DNA of 64,000 nucleotides from Actinomyces gaoshouyii (GCF_002072175.1 NZ_MVIV01000007.1:1-64000); one strand, 5' to 3'. Shown: positions 16,645 to 26,345, numbered from the stretch's first letter. Program-made: numbers and translations. The notes: generated by a model not told the origin, from the letters alone.

Positions 16645-17547
16645 TCATCCCAGTTGGAAGCGCGCGGGCAGCAGTTCATCGGCGAGCCTCCCCAGGGCCG
16701 GGGCAATCTCGGCCGGGGCGAGAGGCGCGCCGGGCAGGGCCACGAGCACGGTGCGGGTCTCGTCGGAGCCGACATGCATGAGCGTGACGCCCCAGGGATC
16801 GGCGTCGACGACGAGGACCCTCTCGATGAGGTTCCGAGCCATCCCGATGCTGGGCCGTCTCGAGCACAGCGAGCCCGGGGCCTCATCGGCGATGACGGCC
16901 TCGCACAGGGCGCGCAGGGATAGATCGCCGACGGATCGCACGGCCTCATGCGCGTCAAGGACCTCCAGGGGCGACCAGGCGGTCTGGGCAGCCATGGCCT
17001 CCTCATCACCCTGACCGGCGAGGTCCTCCACCATATGGCTGGAGACCCCTTCGGGGCCGTGGAGGATGACGCGACTGCCCTGGACCAGAGCGAGGCGCGC
17101 GCCGGGGGCGCGGGCGAGCTCGCTGACACGACCGAGGGGGTCCTCCCCCGTGATGGCGCAGTGGCACACGGGTGTGGCGCTCTCGGCGAGGACGGTCTCA
17201 ACCCAGTTGGCGGGGACCCAGCGGAGGGTGCCCAGGACATGGGCACTGGCGGCGGTGACGCGGATGCCGGGCTCGGAGGCGTCCAGGACGATGTCGAGAC
17301 GGACATCGACGAGGCGGTCATCCGGGACGTCGGCCAGGGGTGTGCCGGGCTGGGGGCGGATGGCGATGAGGATGAGGCCTTCGACGTCGAGCGCGTGGGC
17401 GACGTAGGCACCGGCCCCGGACGGGTCGAGCCGGTAGGCGCTCACGGCGGCGCTTCCAGCGCCCGCGAGGAGCCTGCGGGCCGTGCGGCGCGCGCGCTCG
17501 TCGATCCCTGGCACCCCAGTGCTCTGGTGCTCATGGGCAGGACTCAT
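16645..17547 (-). CDS. Conserved-looking protein of unknown function
   Basis: 300 residues, no signal peptide or membrane helix, acidic. The first 110 residues (ARRLLAGAGSAAVSAYRLDP, VEGLILIAIRP, TPLADVPDDRLVDVRLDIVLD) are faintly like split-barrel, FMN/haem-binding HugZ-type proteins. The end (IERVLVVDADPWGVTLMHVG) is faintly like a DUF2470 domain. That likeness is only an impression. CHCAITGED and SLCSRRPSIG hold the few cysteines. AGGAG precedes ATG 17547. It converges on the DUF1540 gene. Confidence 0.7.
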   Translation of the reverse strand: MSPAHEHQSTGVPGIDERARRTARRLLAGAGSAAVSAYRLDPSGAGAYVAHALDVEGLILIAIRPQPGTPLADVPDDRLVDVRLDIVLDASEPGIRVTAASAHVLGTLRWVPANWVETVLAESATPVCHCAITGEDPLGRVSELARAPGARLALVQGSRVILHGPEGVSSHMVEDLAGQGDEEAMAAQTAWSPLEVLDAHEAVRSVGDLSLRALCEAVIADEAPGSLCSRRPSIGMARNLIERVLVVDADPWGVTLMHVGSDETRTVLVALPGAPLAPAEIAPALGRLADELLPARFQLG

Positions 17548-17900
17548 GCCGTCTCCTTCATCAGGCGATCGGGCGGGGCGCCCCCAGGCGCCCTCACGCC
17601 ACAGGTGAGGCTACCCTCAGAGGGTGGGGGTATGTCGAGCCCGCGGGCGGATGAAGGGGGCGCGGAGGCGCAGGAGCGGACAGCACCCGGCACGAGAGTT
17701 GCGATGGTGCGCGATCGGCCCGGGAAGCGAGGTTCGAGCCGCGAAAAACGGAACCGGTTTCGAGGTGCTTCTCAACCGGTCTCAGTGCAGGCGATCCGCT
17801 CACTTGAAGCGGCTCGAGCTCTGGGCACTGCGCAAGCTCGTTCACCCAGGCCCGAACCAAGACCATCAACGATGGCGGGGGCGGACCTTGTGCGAGGGGG
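17548..17900. other. Intergenic region between an unknown gene and the tRNA-Ala pair
   Basis: 353 bases. It holds the 31-bp element and a weak hairpin, CCATC-AAC-GATGG at 17863-17875, followed on the minus strand by TCTTGGTT. That hairpin could end the tRNA transcript. I see no supported gene; the open frames here have no family or ribosome-site support. Confidence 0.4.
17753..17783. repeat. 31-bp ACCGGT repeat element, copy 2
   Basis: It begins ACCGGTTTCGA and ends ACCGGTCTC exactly as at 1604-1634, and is also 31 bp long. The central bases differ, but the arm changes keep the imperfect pairing (CTCAACCGGT against ACCGGTT..GAG). It lies 206 bp before the start of the unknown gene ending at 16645 and downstream of the two tRNA genes. 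Confidence 0.6.
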
Positions 17901-17973
17901 TGGAGCTAGGGGGATTCGAACCCCCGACCTCTTCCATGCCATGGAAGCGCGCTACCAACTGCGCCATAGCCCC
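17901..17973 (-). tRNA. tRNA-Ala (anticodon GGC), copy 1
   Basis: 73 bases. The acceptor stem GGGGCTA/TAGCTCC has one G-U pair and discriminator A. The D arm is GCGC..GCGC, the anticodon arm is CTTCC-ATGGCAT-GGAAG with GGC in the loop, and the T arm is GGGGG-TTCGAAT-CCCCC. CCA is not encoded. It is identical to the copy 35 bases upstream. Confidence 0.95.
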
Positions 17974-18008
17974 GAAGGGACATCCGCCCGGCTGAGCCGA
18001 TCGGATCG

Positions 18009-18081
18009 TGGAGCTAGGGGGATTCGAACCCCCGACCTCTTCCATGCCATGGAAGCGCGCTACCAACTGCGCCATAGCCCC
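18009..18081 (-). tRNA. tRNA-Ala (anticodon GGC), copy 2
   Basis: Same 73-base sequence as the other copy, with anticodon GGC reading GCC and GCT codons. It is first in the transcript, 32 bases downstream of a good promoter. The two copies are separated by 35 bases and probably form one precursor. Confidence 0.95.
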
Positions 18082-18113
18082 TCACGGGAGCCACCCGCCG
18101 GGCGACGCGGACA

Positions 18114-18143
18114 ACTCTATGGACTCGCAGGCCCCTGGGGCAA
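18114..18143 (-). promoter_or_regulatory. Promoter of the tRNA-Ala pair
   Basis: TTGCCC, an 18-base spacer and TAGAGT on the minus strand. The TAGAGT ends 32 bases before the mature 5' end of the first tRNA. The position and match make it one of the better promoter calls in the window. Confidence 0.55.
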
Positions 18144-18192
18144 ATCCGCCGCGCGTGTGCTGGCTCACCGAACCGCGCGGAGACGCGGGATG

Positions 18193-18861
18193 TCAGGGCA
18201 GCAGTGCCGTCGGCTCGGCGCCGTCGTTCCAGTCCTGGAGCTCCCATCCGGGCAGGCGGTGGGAGGAGCGCAGCCTCGCCCAGTGGGCGTTGTCCAGGCC
18301 CCGCAGTCCGAACCAGCTGGAGGCGTCCATGCCGAGCAGCGCCGTCGTTCCCTGGGTGATGGCCGATCCGTGCGCGACGATGACGAGCGGCCCCTGCCCC
18401 ACGGTGTCCGCGAGGCCCCTGACGGCCTCGCTGAAGCGTCGACCCACGGCGCGACGGGGCTCCACATCGACCCCCTGGGGGTCCTGGCCGGTGCGCCACA
18501 CGGCATAGGCATCGGGCCAGCCCGTCCTGATCTCCTCGGCTGTGAGTCCCTCCCAACGCCCGAAGTCGCGCTCGGCGAGGCCGGAATGCGTGGTCACCTC
18601 AACCGCGAGGCGTGCGGCCAGGGCCTGCGCCGTGGCGCGGGCCCTGGCCAGTGGCGAGGAGACGATCCGGCACGCGTACGTCCACCCGGCTCCCAGCTCG
18701 CGCGCGCCGATGAGGGAGCGCAGAACGTCCTCGAGTCGCTCGGCGCCGGCCTCGGCCTGGGCCCTGCCGGTGGCGTTGAGGGGGATGTCGACCCGGCCTT
18801 GGACACGGCCCCCCACGTTGTAGTCGGTCTGCCCGTGGCGCCAGAGGATGACGTCGGTCAT
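18193..18861 (-). CDS. Histidine phosphatase (phosphoglycerate mutase-like)
   Basis: 222 residues of the branch-1 histidine phosphatase superfamily. The phosphohistidine motif is ILWRHGQTDYN at the N-terminus, followed by the arginine in SSPLARARATAQAL, the acidic residue in LAERDFGRWEG and the second His in VIVAHGSAI. In actinobacteria this gene often follows rsfS and may be a glucosyl-3-phosphoglycerate or general phosphatase; the substrate is not settled here. ATG 18861 is chosen; a GTG at 18882 would overlap rsfS by 8 bases. Confidence 0.88.
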   Translation of the reverse strand: MTDVILWRHGQTDYNVGGRVQGRVDIPLNATGRAQAEAGAERLEDVLRSLIGARELGAGWTYACRIVSSPLARARATAQALAARLAVEVTTHSGLAERDFGRWEGLTAEEIRTGWPDAYAVWRTGQDPQGVDVEPRRAVGRRFSEAVRGLADTVGQGPLVIVAHGSAITQGTTALLGMDASSWFGLRGLDNAHWARLRSSHRLPGWELQDWNDGAEPTALLP

Positions 18862-18874
18862 GATGGTTCCGGGG

Positions 18875-19279
18875 TCAGTCACCGGCCTCGGAGGCCCCAG
18901 CCGCCTGGGCGGCCTCGGCGAGCACCGAGGGTAGGCCGATGACGGGACAGTCCTTCCAGAGGCGCTCCAGCGCGTAGTACTCCCGGTCCTCGGCCTGCTG
19001 GACGTGGATCATGATCTCGTCGTAGTCCAGGAGCACCCAATGGGCCTCCTCGATGCCCTCGCGCATCCGGCGCTTGGCGCCCGCGCGCGTCATAGCCTCC
19101 TCGACGGCATCGACGATCGCCCGCACCTGCCGGTCATTGCCGCCGGAGAGCACGAGGAAGACGTCGGTGAGCGCCAGGCGCTCGGAGACGTCGATCGCGA
19201 TGATCTCCTCCGCCTTCTTCTCTGCGGCCGCACGTGCGGCGGCGATGGTCAATTCGACGGCGCGTTCGGTCGCGGCCAT
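18875..19279 (-). CDS. rsfS: Ribosome silencing factor RsfS
   Basis: 134 residues of the RsfS/Iojap family, which binds ribosomal protein L14 and blocks subunit joining in stationary phase. Conserved blocks are EIIAIDVSERLALTDVFLVLSG, RRMREG and WVLLDYDEIMIHV. AAGGAG lies 5 bases before the ATG. It follows nadD and the anchored disordered protein, the usual nadD-rsfS neighbourhood. Confidence 0.95.
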   Translation of the reverse strand: MAATERAVELTIAAARAAAEKKAEEIIAIDVSERLALTDVFLVLSGGNDRQVRAIVDAVEEAMTRAGAKRRMREGIEEAHWVLLDYDEIMIHVQQAEDREYYALERLWKDCPVIGLPSVLAEAAQAAGASEAGD

Positions 19280-19357
19280 GGGGCTCCTTCCGGAGGGGGC
19301 TGATTGGCATTGGCCTGATCGACCACGCGATGGCCCAGCGGCCAGCGCCCGGTCAGG

Positions 19358-21181
19358 TCAGGTCAGGAGGGGAGTCCAGTCGAGCGCCGCCTCGGCGTTG
19401 ACGGAGGACCCCCCGACCTGCGACATGATGACCCAGATGATGATCAGGACGACAGCCGCGAGGACGAAGGCGAGGAGGATGGCCAGTGTCCGGCGGCTGG
19501 CCGGTGATCCCGAGGAATCCTTGCCCACGCGCGTCACGTCCTCCCATGAATCGGTGGAGGGCTGGACTCCGAGGGAGGCGCGGCCGGCCTGGGGCTCAGC
19601 CACGGCGGGCGCCGCTGGAGCGGCAGGCTCGTTGTAGCCGGCGTAGGAGCCATAGGGCGATGGAACCACATAACCGAGGTCTTCCGCCGGATCGTCCCTG
19701 AGGTCCGCGGGCGCCCTGGTCACCACGGTGTCGGCGGGAGCGGGGGCCTCGTCCTCGAGCGGGGCCTCGTCCCCGGAGCGCAGGGCGCGCCATTGCGGGG
19801 AGTCGATCCCATCGAAGTCCTCATCGACGGGCTGGACAGAACCGAGTTTACCGGTGCTGGCGTTCATCGTGCGAACGCCCTGCGCAGCTGCTGGGATGCG
19901 CACGATCGGCCGACGGATCGCGCTGGGGGCCGAGGGCTCCGCCGTCGTGCTGCCGGACCGGGAGGCAGGGCCGTTACTCTCCTCCGGTACCGGTGAGGCC
20001 TCGGCCTGCGGGGCTCCGAGCGCGGAGCCGTCTCTCGCGGCCGTCCGCCAGGTGGGCTCGTACCCCCGGTCGCCCTGAGGGGGCTGCCAGCCGCGCTGCG
20101 GCTGGGGCGACGTGGGCTGCTGGGTGGTGGCCGGGGAGTCGGCCTGCGCGCCCCGCTCCATGAGCGAGCGCCGTAAGGGGGCGGCCGACGGGCTCTGCGG
20201 GTCAGGGCCACCCGTGCCCGGCCCTCCTGAGGTCGACGCCGATGGGGCGCCGCCATCGGCGGAGCGCGGGCCGTCCTGAGCGAGCGGGAGGTCGGATGAG
20301 GGGAGGACCCCGGTCTCGAACCCGGAGATCTCGACGACCTGGTCGGCGCTCAGCGAGGAAGCGGAGCCGATCTGCTGCTCGCGCCCCGCCTGCCCGTCCC
20401 GGGCGCGCGGGAGCGCATGGGAGGCGGGTGCCGACGCAGCGGGGCCGGAAGCCTCACTGGCCTCGCCCCGAGGACGAGGCGTCGAATCAGCCGACCCGCT
20501 CACGGCGGCCGAGGATGTGCCGGGAGGGGCGACCTGGGGGCTGGCATACCAGGCGCGCACCCATGGGAGCTCGGCGACCTCGGGGGAACCGTCGCGTCCG
20601 GCCGCAGGCTCCTGCGCCCGCGGCCCCGCCGCGCGGCTCGGGTGCTCGTTGGCCGGCGCCGAGTGCCCGGATGAGGAGACGTCGCGGCCCGCAGGCGGCG
20701 CGGAACTGTACTGCCAGGAGTCGACCGCCGCCGAGGAGGTCGCCCTCACCTCGGGGGCCGCGGGCTCGGCGACGACGCCGCCACCGGGGGTCGCGACGGG
20801 TTCATCAGGGTGCCCGGAGCCGGATACACGCCCGACGCCTGGCGACCCCTCCGAGGCCGAGTAGTCGTGGGACCTGTCCGCGGCCTCGGCCGAGGAGGTG
20901 GCGGAAGACGAGGAGATCGTGATGTTGTGCTCGTCGGCCAGCGGGTCCTGGAGGGCCCGGGCCTGCTCGATGGTGATCTCGCCCGCCGCGACCGCGGCGC
21001 GCAGCGCCTCGGCCTCCTCACGCAGGCGCTTCATCTCCCGCCTGGTCAGGAGGGGCTGCTGGCCGGTGAGGATCGCCTCGCGCTCCGCCTCGCGCTCCGC
21101 CTGCCGGATGGACCGTCGGCTGCTGTGATCGGGGTCGCTTTTCGAATCGGATGTCGTGGCGTCAGTGGGCTCCGGGCTCAC
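19358..21181 (-). CDS. Large disordered protein with one C-terminal membrane helix
   Basis: 607 residues. The N-terminal 75 residues are charged and predicted helical ([31 protein letters not shown], then [21 protein letters not shown]). About 400 residues rich in Ser, Pro, Ala and Gly follow, with no domain I recognise. Near residue 570 is a single strong hydrophobic helix ([21 protein letters not shown]) and then a short outside tail. It is probably N-in, with the disordered part in the cytoplasm. GTG 21181 has AGGAAGGAG 7 bases upstream and overlaps the end of nadD by 20 bases. Its place between nadD and rsfS suggests a conserved actinobacterial position, but the function is unknown. Confidence 0.8.
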   Translation of the reverse strand: MSPEPTDATTSDSKSDPDHSSRRSIRQAEREAEREAILTGQQPLLTRREMKRLREEAEALRAAVAAGEITIEQARALQDPLADEHNITISSSSATSSAEAADRSHDYSASEGSPGVGRVSGSGHPDEPVATPGGGVVAEPAAPEVRATSSAAVDSWQYSSAPPAGRDVSSSGHSAPANEHPSRAAGPRAQEPAAGRDGSPEVAELPWVRAWYASPQVAPPGTSSAAVSGSADSTPRPRGEASEASGPAASAPASHALPRARDGQAGREQQIGSASSLSADQVVEISGFETGVLPSSDLPLAQDGPRSADGGAPSASTSGGPGTGGPDPQSPSAAPLRRSLMERGAQADSPATTQQPTSPQPQRGWQPPQGDRGYEPTWRTAARDGSALGAPQAEASPVPEESNGPASRSGSTTAEPSAPSAIRRPIVRIPAAAQGVRTMNASTGKLGSVQPVDEDFDGIDSPQWRALRSGDEAPLEDEAPAPADTVVTRAPADLRDDPAEDLGYVVPSPYGSYAGYNEPAAPAAPAVAEPQAGRASLGVQPSTDSWEDVTRVGKDSSGSPASRRTLAILLAFVLAAVVLIIIWVIMSQVGGSSVNAEAALDWTPLLT

Positions 21182-21884
21182 CGTCGTTCTCCTTCCTGAG
21201 CGACTGCTCTCGCGCGACGCGTGCGGTCATCGACGTCGTCGATGACGCCCGCCCGGCCCTACGGTAGAGGCCGTACTTGCGAATGTACTGAACCACCCCG
21301 TCGGGCACGAGGTACCACACGGGCCCCCCGTCGCTCACTCGCTCACGGCAGTCCGTTGATGAGATGCTCATCGCGGGGACCTCCATGAGGGAGACCCTGT
21401 CCTCAGGCAGGCCCATATCCGTCAGAACGTGGCCCGGCCGGGTCACGCCCACGAGTTGGGCGAGCTCAAAGATCTCTTCGTTGTCCTTCCATGTCAGGAT
21501 CTGCGCGAGTGCGTCGGCTCCGGTGATGAAGTAGAGCGCGGCGCCAGGGTATTTCGCGGCGATGTCATGCAGGGTGTCGATCGTGTACGTGGTGCCACCG
21601 CGGTCGATATCGACCCGGGACACGGTGAAGCGCGGGTTCGAGGCGGTGGCGATGACCGTCATGAGGTAGCGGTGCTCCGCGGGAGAGACTCGGCGGTCCT
21701 TCTTGAAGGGCTGCGTTGCCGTCGGGACGAAGATCACCTCATCGAGGTCGAAGGCGTGCTGGACCTCGCTCGCCGCCACCAGGTGCCCGTGGTGAATGGG
21801 ATCGAAGGTGCCGCCCATGATGCCGATGCGCAACTGGCGCGGCGCTCCTTGCGCCACGCCCGCCTCACCAGCACTCTTGGGCAC
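21162..21884 (-). CDS. nadD: Nicotinate-nucleotide adenylyltransferase
   Basis: Forms deamido-NAD from nicotinate mononucleotide and ATP. 240 residues with the nucleotidyltransferase motif [12 protein letters not shown] near residue 24, [12 protein letters not shown] and the [10 protein letters not shown] motif (ISSTxIR-type). The start is the GTG at 21884, because GGAGGAG lies 6 bases before it; in-frame ATGs further upstream extend into unrelated sequence. The C-terminal 25 residues are extra and overlap the next gene. It heads the nadD-rsfS operon. Confidence 0.95.
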   Translation of the reverse strand: MPKSAGEAGVAQGAPRQLRIGIMGGTFDPIHHGHLVAASEVQHAFDLDEVIFVPTATQPFKKDRRVSPAEHRYLMTVIATASNPRFTVSRVDIDRGGTTYTIDTLHDIAAKYPGAALYFITGADALAQILTWKDNEEIFELAQLVGVTRPGHVLTDMGLPEDRVSLMEVPAMSISSTDCRERVSDGGPVWYLVPDGVVQYIRKYGLYRRAGRASSTTSMTARVAREQSLRKENDGEPGAH

Positions 21885-22192
21885 GAATACTCCTCCGGTC
21901 GGTCCCGCGCGTACACCCGGGATGCCCCCATCCTGCCATGACGCGCACAATTCGGGGGCCTTGCCACACGCCGCCAGTGCGTCTCGTGGGATTCCCCTCA
22001 AGCCTTGAGCCGCGTGGCTCCCGCGTGCTGAGCGTCTCGAAGTGCCATCATTTGCCGTATTCCTAACCTGAGACAACTCCTGGGCTGGCTCCATGCGGTC
22101 GCAGTACAGCGCCGCCTCGACCAGCCGCCGGAGGCATCCCCGGCCGGGCCCGCGCGGCCCGCCGGGGCCTGACGAGACGAGGAGGGACCCTC
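21885..22192. promoter_or_regulatory. Divergent region between nadD and the DeoR-type gene
   Basis: 308 bases. It must carry the nadD promoter (minus) and the regulator's promoter (plus). An A/T-richer patch near 22040-22080 (CATCATTTGCCGTATTCC) is the likeliest place. I see no clear operator palindrome and no gene. Confidence 0.35.
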
Positions 22193-22969
22193 ATGTCCAG
22201 GCATGAACGACTCTCAGCGATCCTGGGAATCATCGTCGAGGAGGGCGGAGTCCGTATCGATGACATCGTCTCGCGCCTCGGCGTCTCAGCGGCCACCGCG
22301 CGGCGCGATCTCGACCTGCTCGCGAATCAGCAGCTCCTCACCCGAACGCGCGGCGGAGCCTCGGCCAACCCGACCTCCGCGCAGCTCCCTCTTCGCTACC
22401 GCAACTCCCGGATGGCCGATGAGAAGACCAGGATCGCCCGCGCGGCGGCGGCCATGGTCTCCGCCGGCGACACCATCGGCCTCAATGGCGGGACAACGAC
22501 GACGGAGGTGGCTCGCGAGATCGCCCTCGTGGAGGACGCAGCCGACCCCAACCATCCGGTCACCGTGGTGACCAACGCGGTGAACATCGCCTCCGAGCTC
22601 ACCGTGCGCCAGGGCGTGCGCGTGGTGGTCACCGGCGGCGTGGCACGGGCGCGCTCCTACGAGCTCACCGGCCCACTGTCCGAGCTCATCCTCCCCCAGA
22701 TCACCATCGGCACACTGTTCCTCGGCGTCGAGGGGATCGACGCCCTGGGCGCCTACGCGCAGCACGAGGGCGAGGCGGCGGTCGGCGCCGCGTTCGTGCG
22801 CTGCGCGCGCAGGATCGTCATCGTCACCGATCATACGAAGCTGGGCACGACCGCCTTCGCGCTGATCTGCCGGGCCGATCGCATCGACGCGCTGCTCACC
22901 GACTCCGGCGCGCCCCCCGAGCAGCTCGGGCCACTGCGGCAGGCAGGCATCGAGGTCATCACCGTGTGA
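22193..22969 (+). CDS. DeoR-family transcriptional regulator
   Basis: 258 residues. The N-terminal DeoR helix-turn-helix reads MSRHERLSAILGIIVEEGGV then VSRLGVSAATARRDLDLLANQQLLTRTRGGA. The C-terminal sugar-phosphate sensor domain has GLNGGTTTTEVAREI, VTNAVNIASEL and VTDHTKLGTTAF. Such proteins usually control a neighbouring sugar operon, but none is next to it: nadD diverges and proA converges, 6 bases away. GAGGAGGG precedes the ATG. The target and inducer are unknown. Confidence 0.92.
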   Translation: MSRHERLSAILGIIVEEGGVRIDDIVSRLGVSAATARRDLDLLANQQLLTRTRGGASANPTSAQLPLRYRNSRMADEKTRIARAAAAMVSAGDTIGLNGGTTTTEVAREIALVEDAADPNHPVTVVTNAVNIASELTVRQGVRVVVTGGVARARSYELTGPLSELILPQITIGTLFLGVEGIDALGAYAQHEGEAAVGAAFVRCARRIVIVTDHTKLGTTAFALICRADRIDALLTDSGAPPEQLGPLRQAGIEVITV

Positions 22970-22975
22970 GACGGC

Positions 22976-24301
22976 TCATGGCCTCACGTGCCCATCGCCC
23001 TCCACCACCCAGGTGGTCGTCGTCAGCTCCACCAGGCCCATGGGGCCGCGGGCGTGGAGCTTCTGGGTTGAGATCCCGAGCTCGGCGCCCAGGCCCAGCT
23101 GGCCGCCGTCGGTGAATCTGGTGGAGGCGTTGACCATGATGGCCGCCGAGTCCATGCCGGCGATGAAGCGGTTGATGACCGCGACGTCCTGGGCGAGGAC
23201 CGCCTCGGTGTGACCGGTGGTGTAGCGGCGGATGTGGCTGATCGCCGCCGCGAGGTCGTCGACGACCCGCACGGCCAGGTCCAGCGAGCCGTACTCGGTG
23301 CCCCAGTCCTCCTCGACCGCCGCAACGAGGTAGCGCTCAACGCCCTCCCCAGCGGCGGGATCGGCGAGAATGGCGCGGGAGGCCTCGTCGGCGTGAAGGG
23401 TGGTTCCGCGCTCCCAGAGGGCCCGGGCGGCGGCGGGGAGGTACTCCTGGGCGACGTCCTGGTGAACGAGCAGGGTCTCGGCGGCGTTGCACACCCCGAC
23501 GCGCTGGGTCTTGGCGTTGACGACGATGCCCACAGCCGCCGCGAGGTCGGCACTGGCGTCGACGTACACGTGGCAGTTGCCCGAGCCGGTCTCGATGACC
23601 GGGACGGAGGAGTTCTCGACGACGGCGCGGATGAGCCCGGCACCGCCTCTGGGCACGAGCACGTCGATGAGGCCGCGGGCGCGCATGAGGGCCTGCGCGC
23701 CCTCACGCCCGGCGGGATCGACGGTGGTCACGAGATCCGCGGGCAGCCCCCGATCGGCGAGGGAGGCCCGGAGCGCGGCGACGATCGCGGCGTTGCTCCG
23801 CCCGGCGGCACTGCCGCCGCGCAGGACGACGGCGTTGCCCGACTTCACGGCGAGCGCGGCCGCATCGACGGTGACATTGGGGCGGGCCTCGTAGATCATG
23901 CCGACGACGCCCATGGGGACGCGGAGCCTGCGCGCCCGCAGCCCATTGGGCATGGTGGAGCCGTCGACGACCTGGCCCACGGGGTCGGGCAGAGCGGCGA
24001 TCTCCTCCACGGAGGCGGCGATCCGCTCGATCCGGGCCTCGTCGAGGGCCAAGCGGTCGACGAGCCCCTCCTTCATGCCGGCCTCGCGGGCGGCGGCCAG
24101 GTCCTCCTCGTTGGCCCCGCGGATGCTCCCGCTCCGGGCGCGCAGGGCGGAGGCCATGGCGAGCAGGGCGGCGTCCTTGACCGCCCGTGTCGCCCCGGCG
24201 AACTCGCACTGGGCCGCCCGCGCCGCGAGGGCCGTCTCGCGGACGAGGACCTCGGCGTGGGCCGCGATGGTGCTGGATCGGGCGGACCGCGTCGTCATCA
24301 T
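22976..24301 (-). CDS. proA: Glutamate-5-semialdehyde dehydrogenase (gamma-glutamyl phosphate reductase)
   Basis: Second step of proline synthesis, 441 residues. The aldehyde-dehydrogenase fold shows [34 protein letters not shown] for NADPH binding and the catalytic Cys in [13 protein letters not shown]. It is separated from proB by a lipoprotein gene in the opposite direction, so it is not in the usual proBA operon. TAGACT lies 6 bases before the first of two ATGs, consistent with a leaderless transcript of its own. Confidence 0.96.
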   Translation of the reverse strand: MMTTRSARSSTIAAHAEVLVRETALAARAAQCEFAGATRAVKDAALLAMASALRARSGSIRGANEEDLAAAREAGMKEGLVDRLALDEARIERIAASVEEIAALPDPVGQVVDGSTMPNGLRARRLRVPMGVVGMIYEARPNVTVDAAALAVKSGNAVVLRGGSAAGRSNAAIVAALRASLADRGLPADLVTTVDPAGREGAQALMRARGLIDVLVPRGGAGLIRAVVENSSVPVIETGSGNCHVYVDASADLAAAVGIVVNAKTQRVGVCNAAETLLVHQDVAQEYLPAAARALWERGTTLHADEASRAILADPAAGEGVERYLVAAVEEDWGTEYGSLDLAVRVVDDLAAAISHIRRYTTGHTEAVLAQDVAVINRFIAGMDSAAIMVNASTRFTDGGQLGLGAELGISTQKLHARGPMGLVELTTTTWVVEGDGHVRP

Positions 24302-24307
24302 GAGACC

Positions 24308-24313
24308 AGTCTA
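24308..24313 (-). promoter_or_regulatory. Putative -10 element of proA (leaderless)
   Basis: TAGACT, then GGTCTC, then ATG 24301. No ribosome site is present between. Confidence 0.5.
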
Positions 24314-24530
24314 CGTTCCTCGGCAAGGTGCCCGAGTGGACGGGGCGGTCGAGGGCGCCGAGGAGCGGGCCCGGGCGATACACGCCCTGGGCGCAATCCC
24401 CTCATCGCGGTAGACTGCCGCGACGCCTGGTCACGTAGGGCATCTGCGGCGTCTTTCCGGCGTTCCAGCCCGCACCGTCGGCACCACTCGGTGCGATGGA
24501 AGAAGCATCAGTCCCCTGAGGAGTCAACGC

Positions 24531-25202
24531 ATGAGACCCCGCAGCCGCGCGCCGCTCCGCGCCGTGGCGCTCGCGATCCTCGCGCCGCTGGCTGCCTGCC
24601 AGAGCACGCCGTCCGATGACGGGCGCCCCGGCGGGGCGCCGGGATCCCCGGAGCCGACGATCGTCGTCCCCCCGGGCGCCGCTGGTGGTGGTCCCGTCCT
24701 CGAGCCCGACCGGGCCACGGGCGCCGGCCACGCGCCGACGTCGATTCAGCCGGAGACGACCTCGACCGCGGTGAGCACCAGCGCGGGCCCCGATGACTCC
24801 ACGACCCGCTCCTCCTCCACCCAGCAGGCTTCACCGATGCCCTCCACCCGGGCCACGGAGAACCGCGCGTCGACCGAGGCCTCGATGAGCTCGGAGAAGG
24901 GCGCCCTGGAGTCCGCGCTCAGCGGCGCCACCTTCACAATCTCCCAGGCCTCCGCGCCCGAGTGCGTCGGGCTCGAGGCCACGTTCAACGCCGACCACAC
25001 CTATGTCGGATCCGCCGTCACCAGCGCGCCGGCGTCCTGCCTGCCCGAGTACGACGGCTGGGAGATCGGCCAGGACTCGCACGGCTACACGATCACGAAC
25101 CGCGATGGGAGCCTCTTCGTGGCGCGCTCCATCACCCGCTCGGCCGATGGCTCCATCGTCCTGGAGCGCTCCGAAGGGACCCTCACTCTGATCCCGAAGT
25201 GA
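24531..25202 (+). CDS. Predicted lipoprotein of unknown function
   Basis: 223 residues. A lipoprotein signal (RAVALAILAPLAAC) puts the lipidated Cys at about residue 23. A 100-residue Pro/Ser/Thr linker follows, then a small C-terminal domain (ALESALSGATFTISQAS, EATFNADHTYVG, GWEIGQDSHGYTITNRDGSLFVAR). Two cysteines in that domain (PECVG and ASCLPE) could form a disulfide. I do not recognise the domain. GAGGAG lies about 8 bases before the ATG. It sits between proB and proA on the other strand. Confidence 0.8.
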   Translation: MRPRSRAPLRAVALAILAPLAACQSTPSDDGRPGGAPGSPEPTIVVPPGAAGGGPVLEPDRATGAGHAPTSIQPETTSTAVSTSAGPDDSTTRSSSTQQASPMPSTRATENRASTEASMSSEKGALESALSGATFTISQASAPECVGLEATFNADHTYVGSAVTSAPASCLPEYDGWEIGQDSHGYTITNRDGSLFVARSITRSADGSIVLERSEGTLTLIPK

Positions 25203-25214
25203 CTCAGCGGTGAT

Positions 25215-26345
25215 TCAGCTCGCCAGGCGCGGGAGTTCGGCGAGGTCGTCGCGGTGCACGACGGGCACGAGGTGGTCGGGCATCGGCGCCCCACTGCCGC
25301 GGGCGTCGAGAACCTCCTCGATCTCGGTCGAGGCGTAGCGGCAGATCCCGCGGGCCACAGGGCCCCTGGGCCCGATGACCTCGATGACGGAGCCGGACTC
25401 GAACTCGCCGTTGACCCCCACCACGCCGGGCAGGAGGAGGGACTTCTTGCCCACGGTGAGGGCGTCGGCCGCCCCGGCGTCGATGAGCACGCGTCCCTCG
25501 ACCCGGGAGGCGTGGGCCATCCACAACCGCCGACTGGGCCGGTGGGGGCCGGTCGGCTCGAACCAGGTGCCGAGGTCGGTCGGCACTCCCCCGGGCCCGA
25601 GCAGGCGAGCGGCGTCGTCCGCCGAGGCGATGATCGTGGCGGTCCCGGAAGCGCAGGCGATCGTGGCGGCCTGGGCCTTCGTGCGCATCCCACCGGTGCC
25701 CAGGGCCGATCCCGAGCCGGTGACATCGACGTCCTCCAGGCTCCTGCCTCCGGGCACGTAGCGGATGGGGGCGGCGCCGGGCGTGCCGGGGCGGGCGGTC
25801 CACATGCCGTCCACGTCCGTGAGGAGGATGAGGACGTCCGCCGTCACCAGGTGGGCGACGAGCGCGGCCAGGTGGTCGTTGTCCCCCAGGTTGAACTCCG
25901 TCGTGGCCACGGCGTCGTTCTCGTTGATGATCGGCACCGTGCCCAGGTCGAGCAGTGTGTCGAAGGTGGTGCGAACAGTCCGGTAGTGGCTGCGCACGGC
26001 CACATCCTGCGCGGTGAGGAGCACTTGGGCGATGACCACCCCGTAGTTGCTCATCGCCGCCTGCCAGCGGGCCATGAGGCGCCCCTGGCCCACGGAGGCC
26101 GCCGCCGCGAGCATGCTGAGGTCGTCCGGGCGGTGCTCGATCCCCAACGGGGGCAGGCCCGCCGCGACCGCGCCGGAGGACACGAGCACGACATCGTGGC
26201 CGCGCTGCCTCATACCCGCCACGAGCCTGGCGAGCACATCGATGCGGTTGAGGTCGAGCCCGCCGTCATCGCGGGTCAGCGAGGAGGATCCCACTTTGAT
26301 GACGACACGGGATCCCTCGGGCAAGGCTGCGGGGCGCGCGCTCAC
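25215..26345 (-). CDS. proB: Glutamate 5-kinase
   Basis: First step of proline synthesis, 376 residues. The amino-acid kinase domain shows [40 protein letters not shown] and [14 protein letters not shown]-terminal PUA domain follows (VDAGAADAL-type block, [15 protein letters not shown]). The start is a GTG overlapping the obg stop as GTGA, so it is translated with obg. It is last in the rplU-rpmA-obg-proB run. Confidence 0.96.
   Translation of the reverse strand: MSARPAALPEGSRVVIKVGSSSLTRDDGGLDLNRIDVLARLVAGMRQRGHDVVLVSSGAVAAGLPPLGIEHRPDDLSMLAAAASVGQGRLMARWQAAMSNYGVVIAQVLLTAQDVAVRSHYRTVRTTFDTLLDLGTVPIINENDAVATTEFNLGDNDHLAALVAHLVTADVLILLTDVDGMWTARPGTPGAAPIRYVPGGRSLEDVDVTGSGSALGTGGMRTKAQAATIACASGTATIIASADDAARLLGPGGVPTDLGTWFEPTGPHRPSRRLWMAHASRVEGRVLIDAGAADALTVGKKSLLLPGVVGVNGEFESGSVIEVIGPRGPVARGICRYASTEIEEVLDARGSGAPMPDHLVPVVHRDDLAELPRLAS

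Noticed and set aside
17594-17869. A 90-codon minus-strand frame before the tRNA genes
   Set aside because: No ribosome site or family likeness, and it crosses the 31-bp repeat.
17901-18081. Repeat unit suggesting a CRISPR array or an att site at the tRNA-Ala genes
   Set aside because: The repeats are simply two complete tRNAs. There is no further repeat, integrase or prophage gene next to them.
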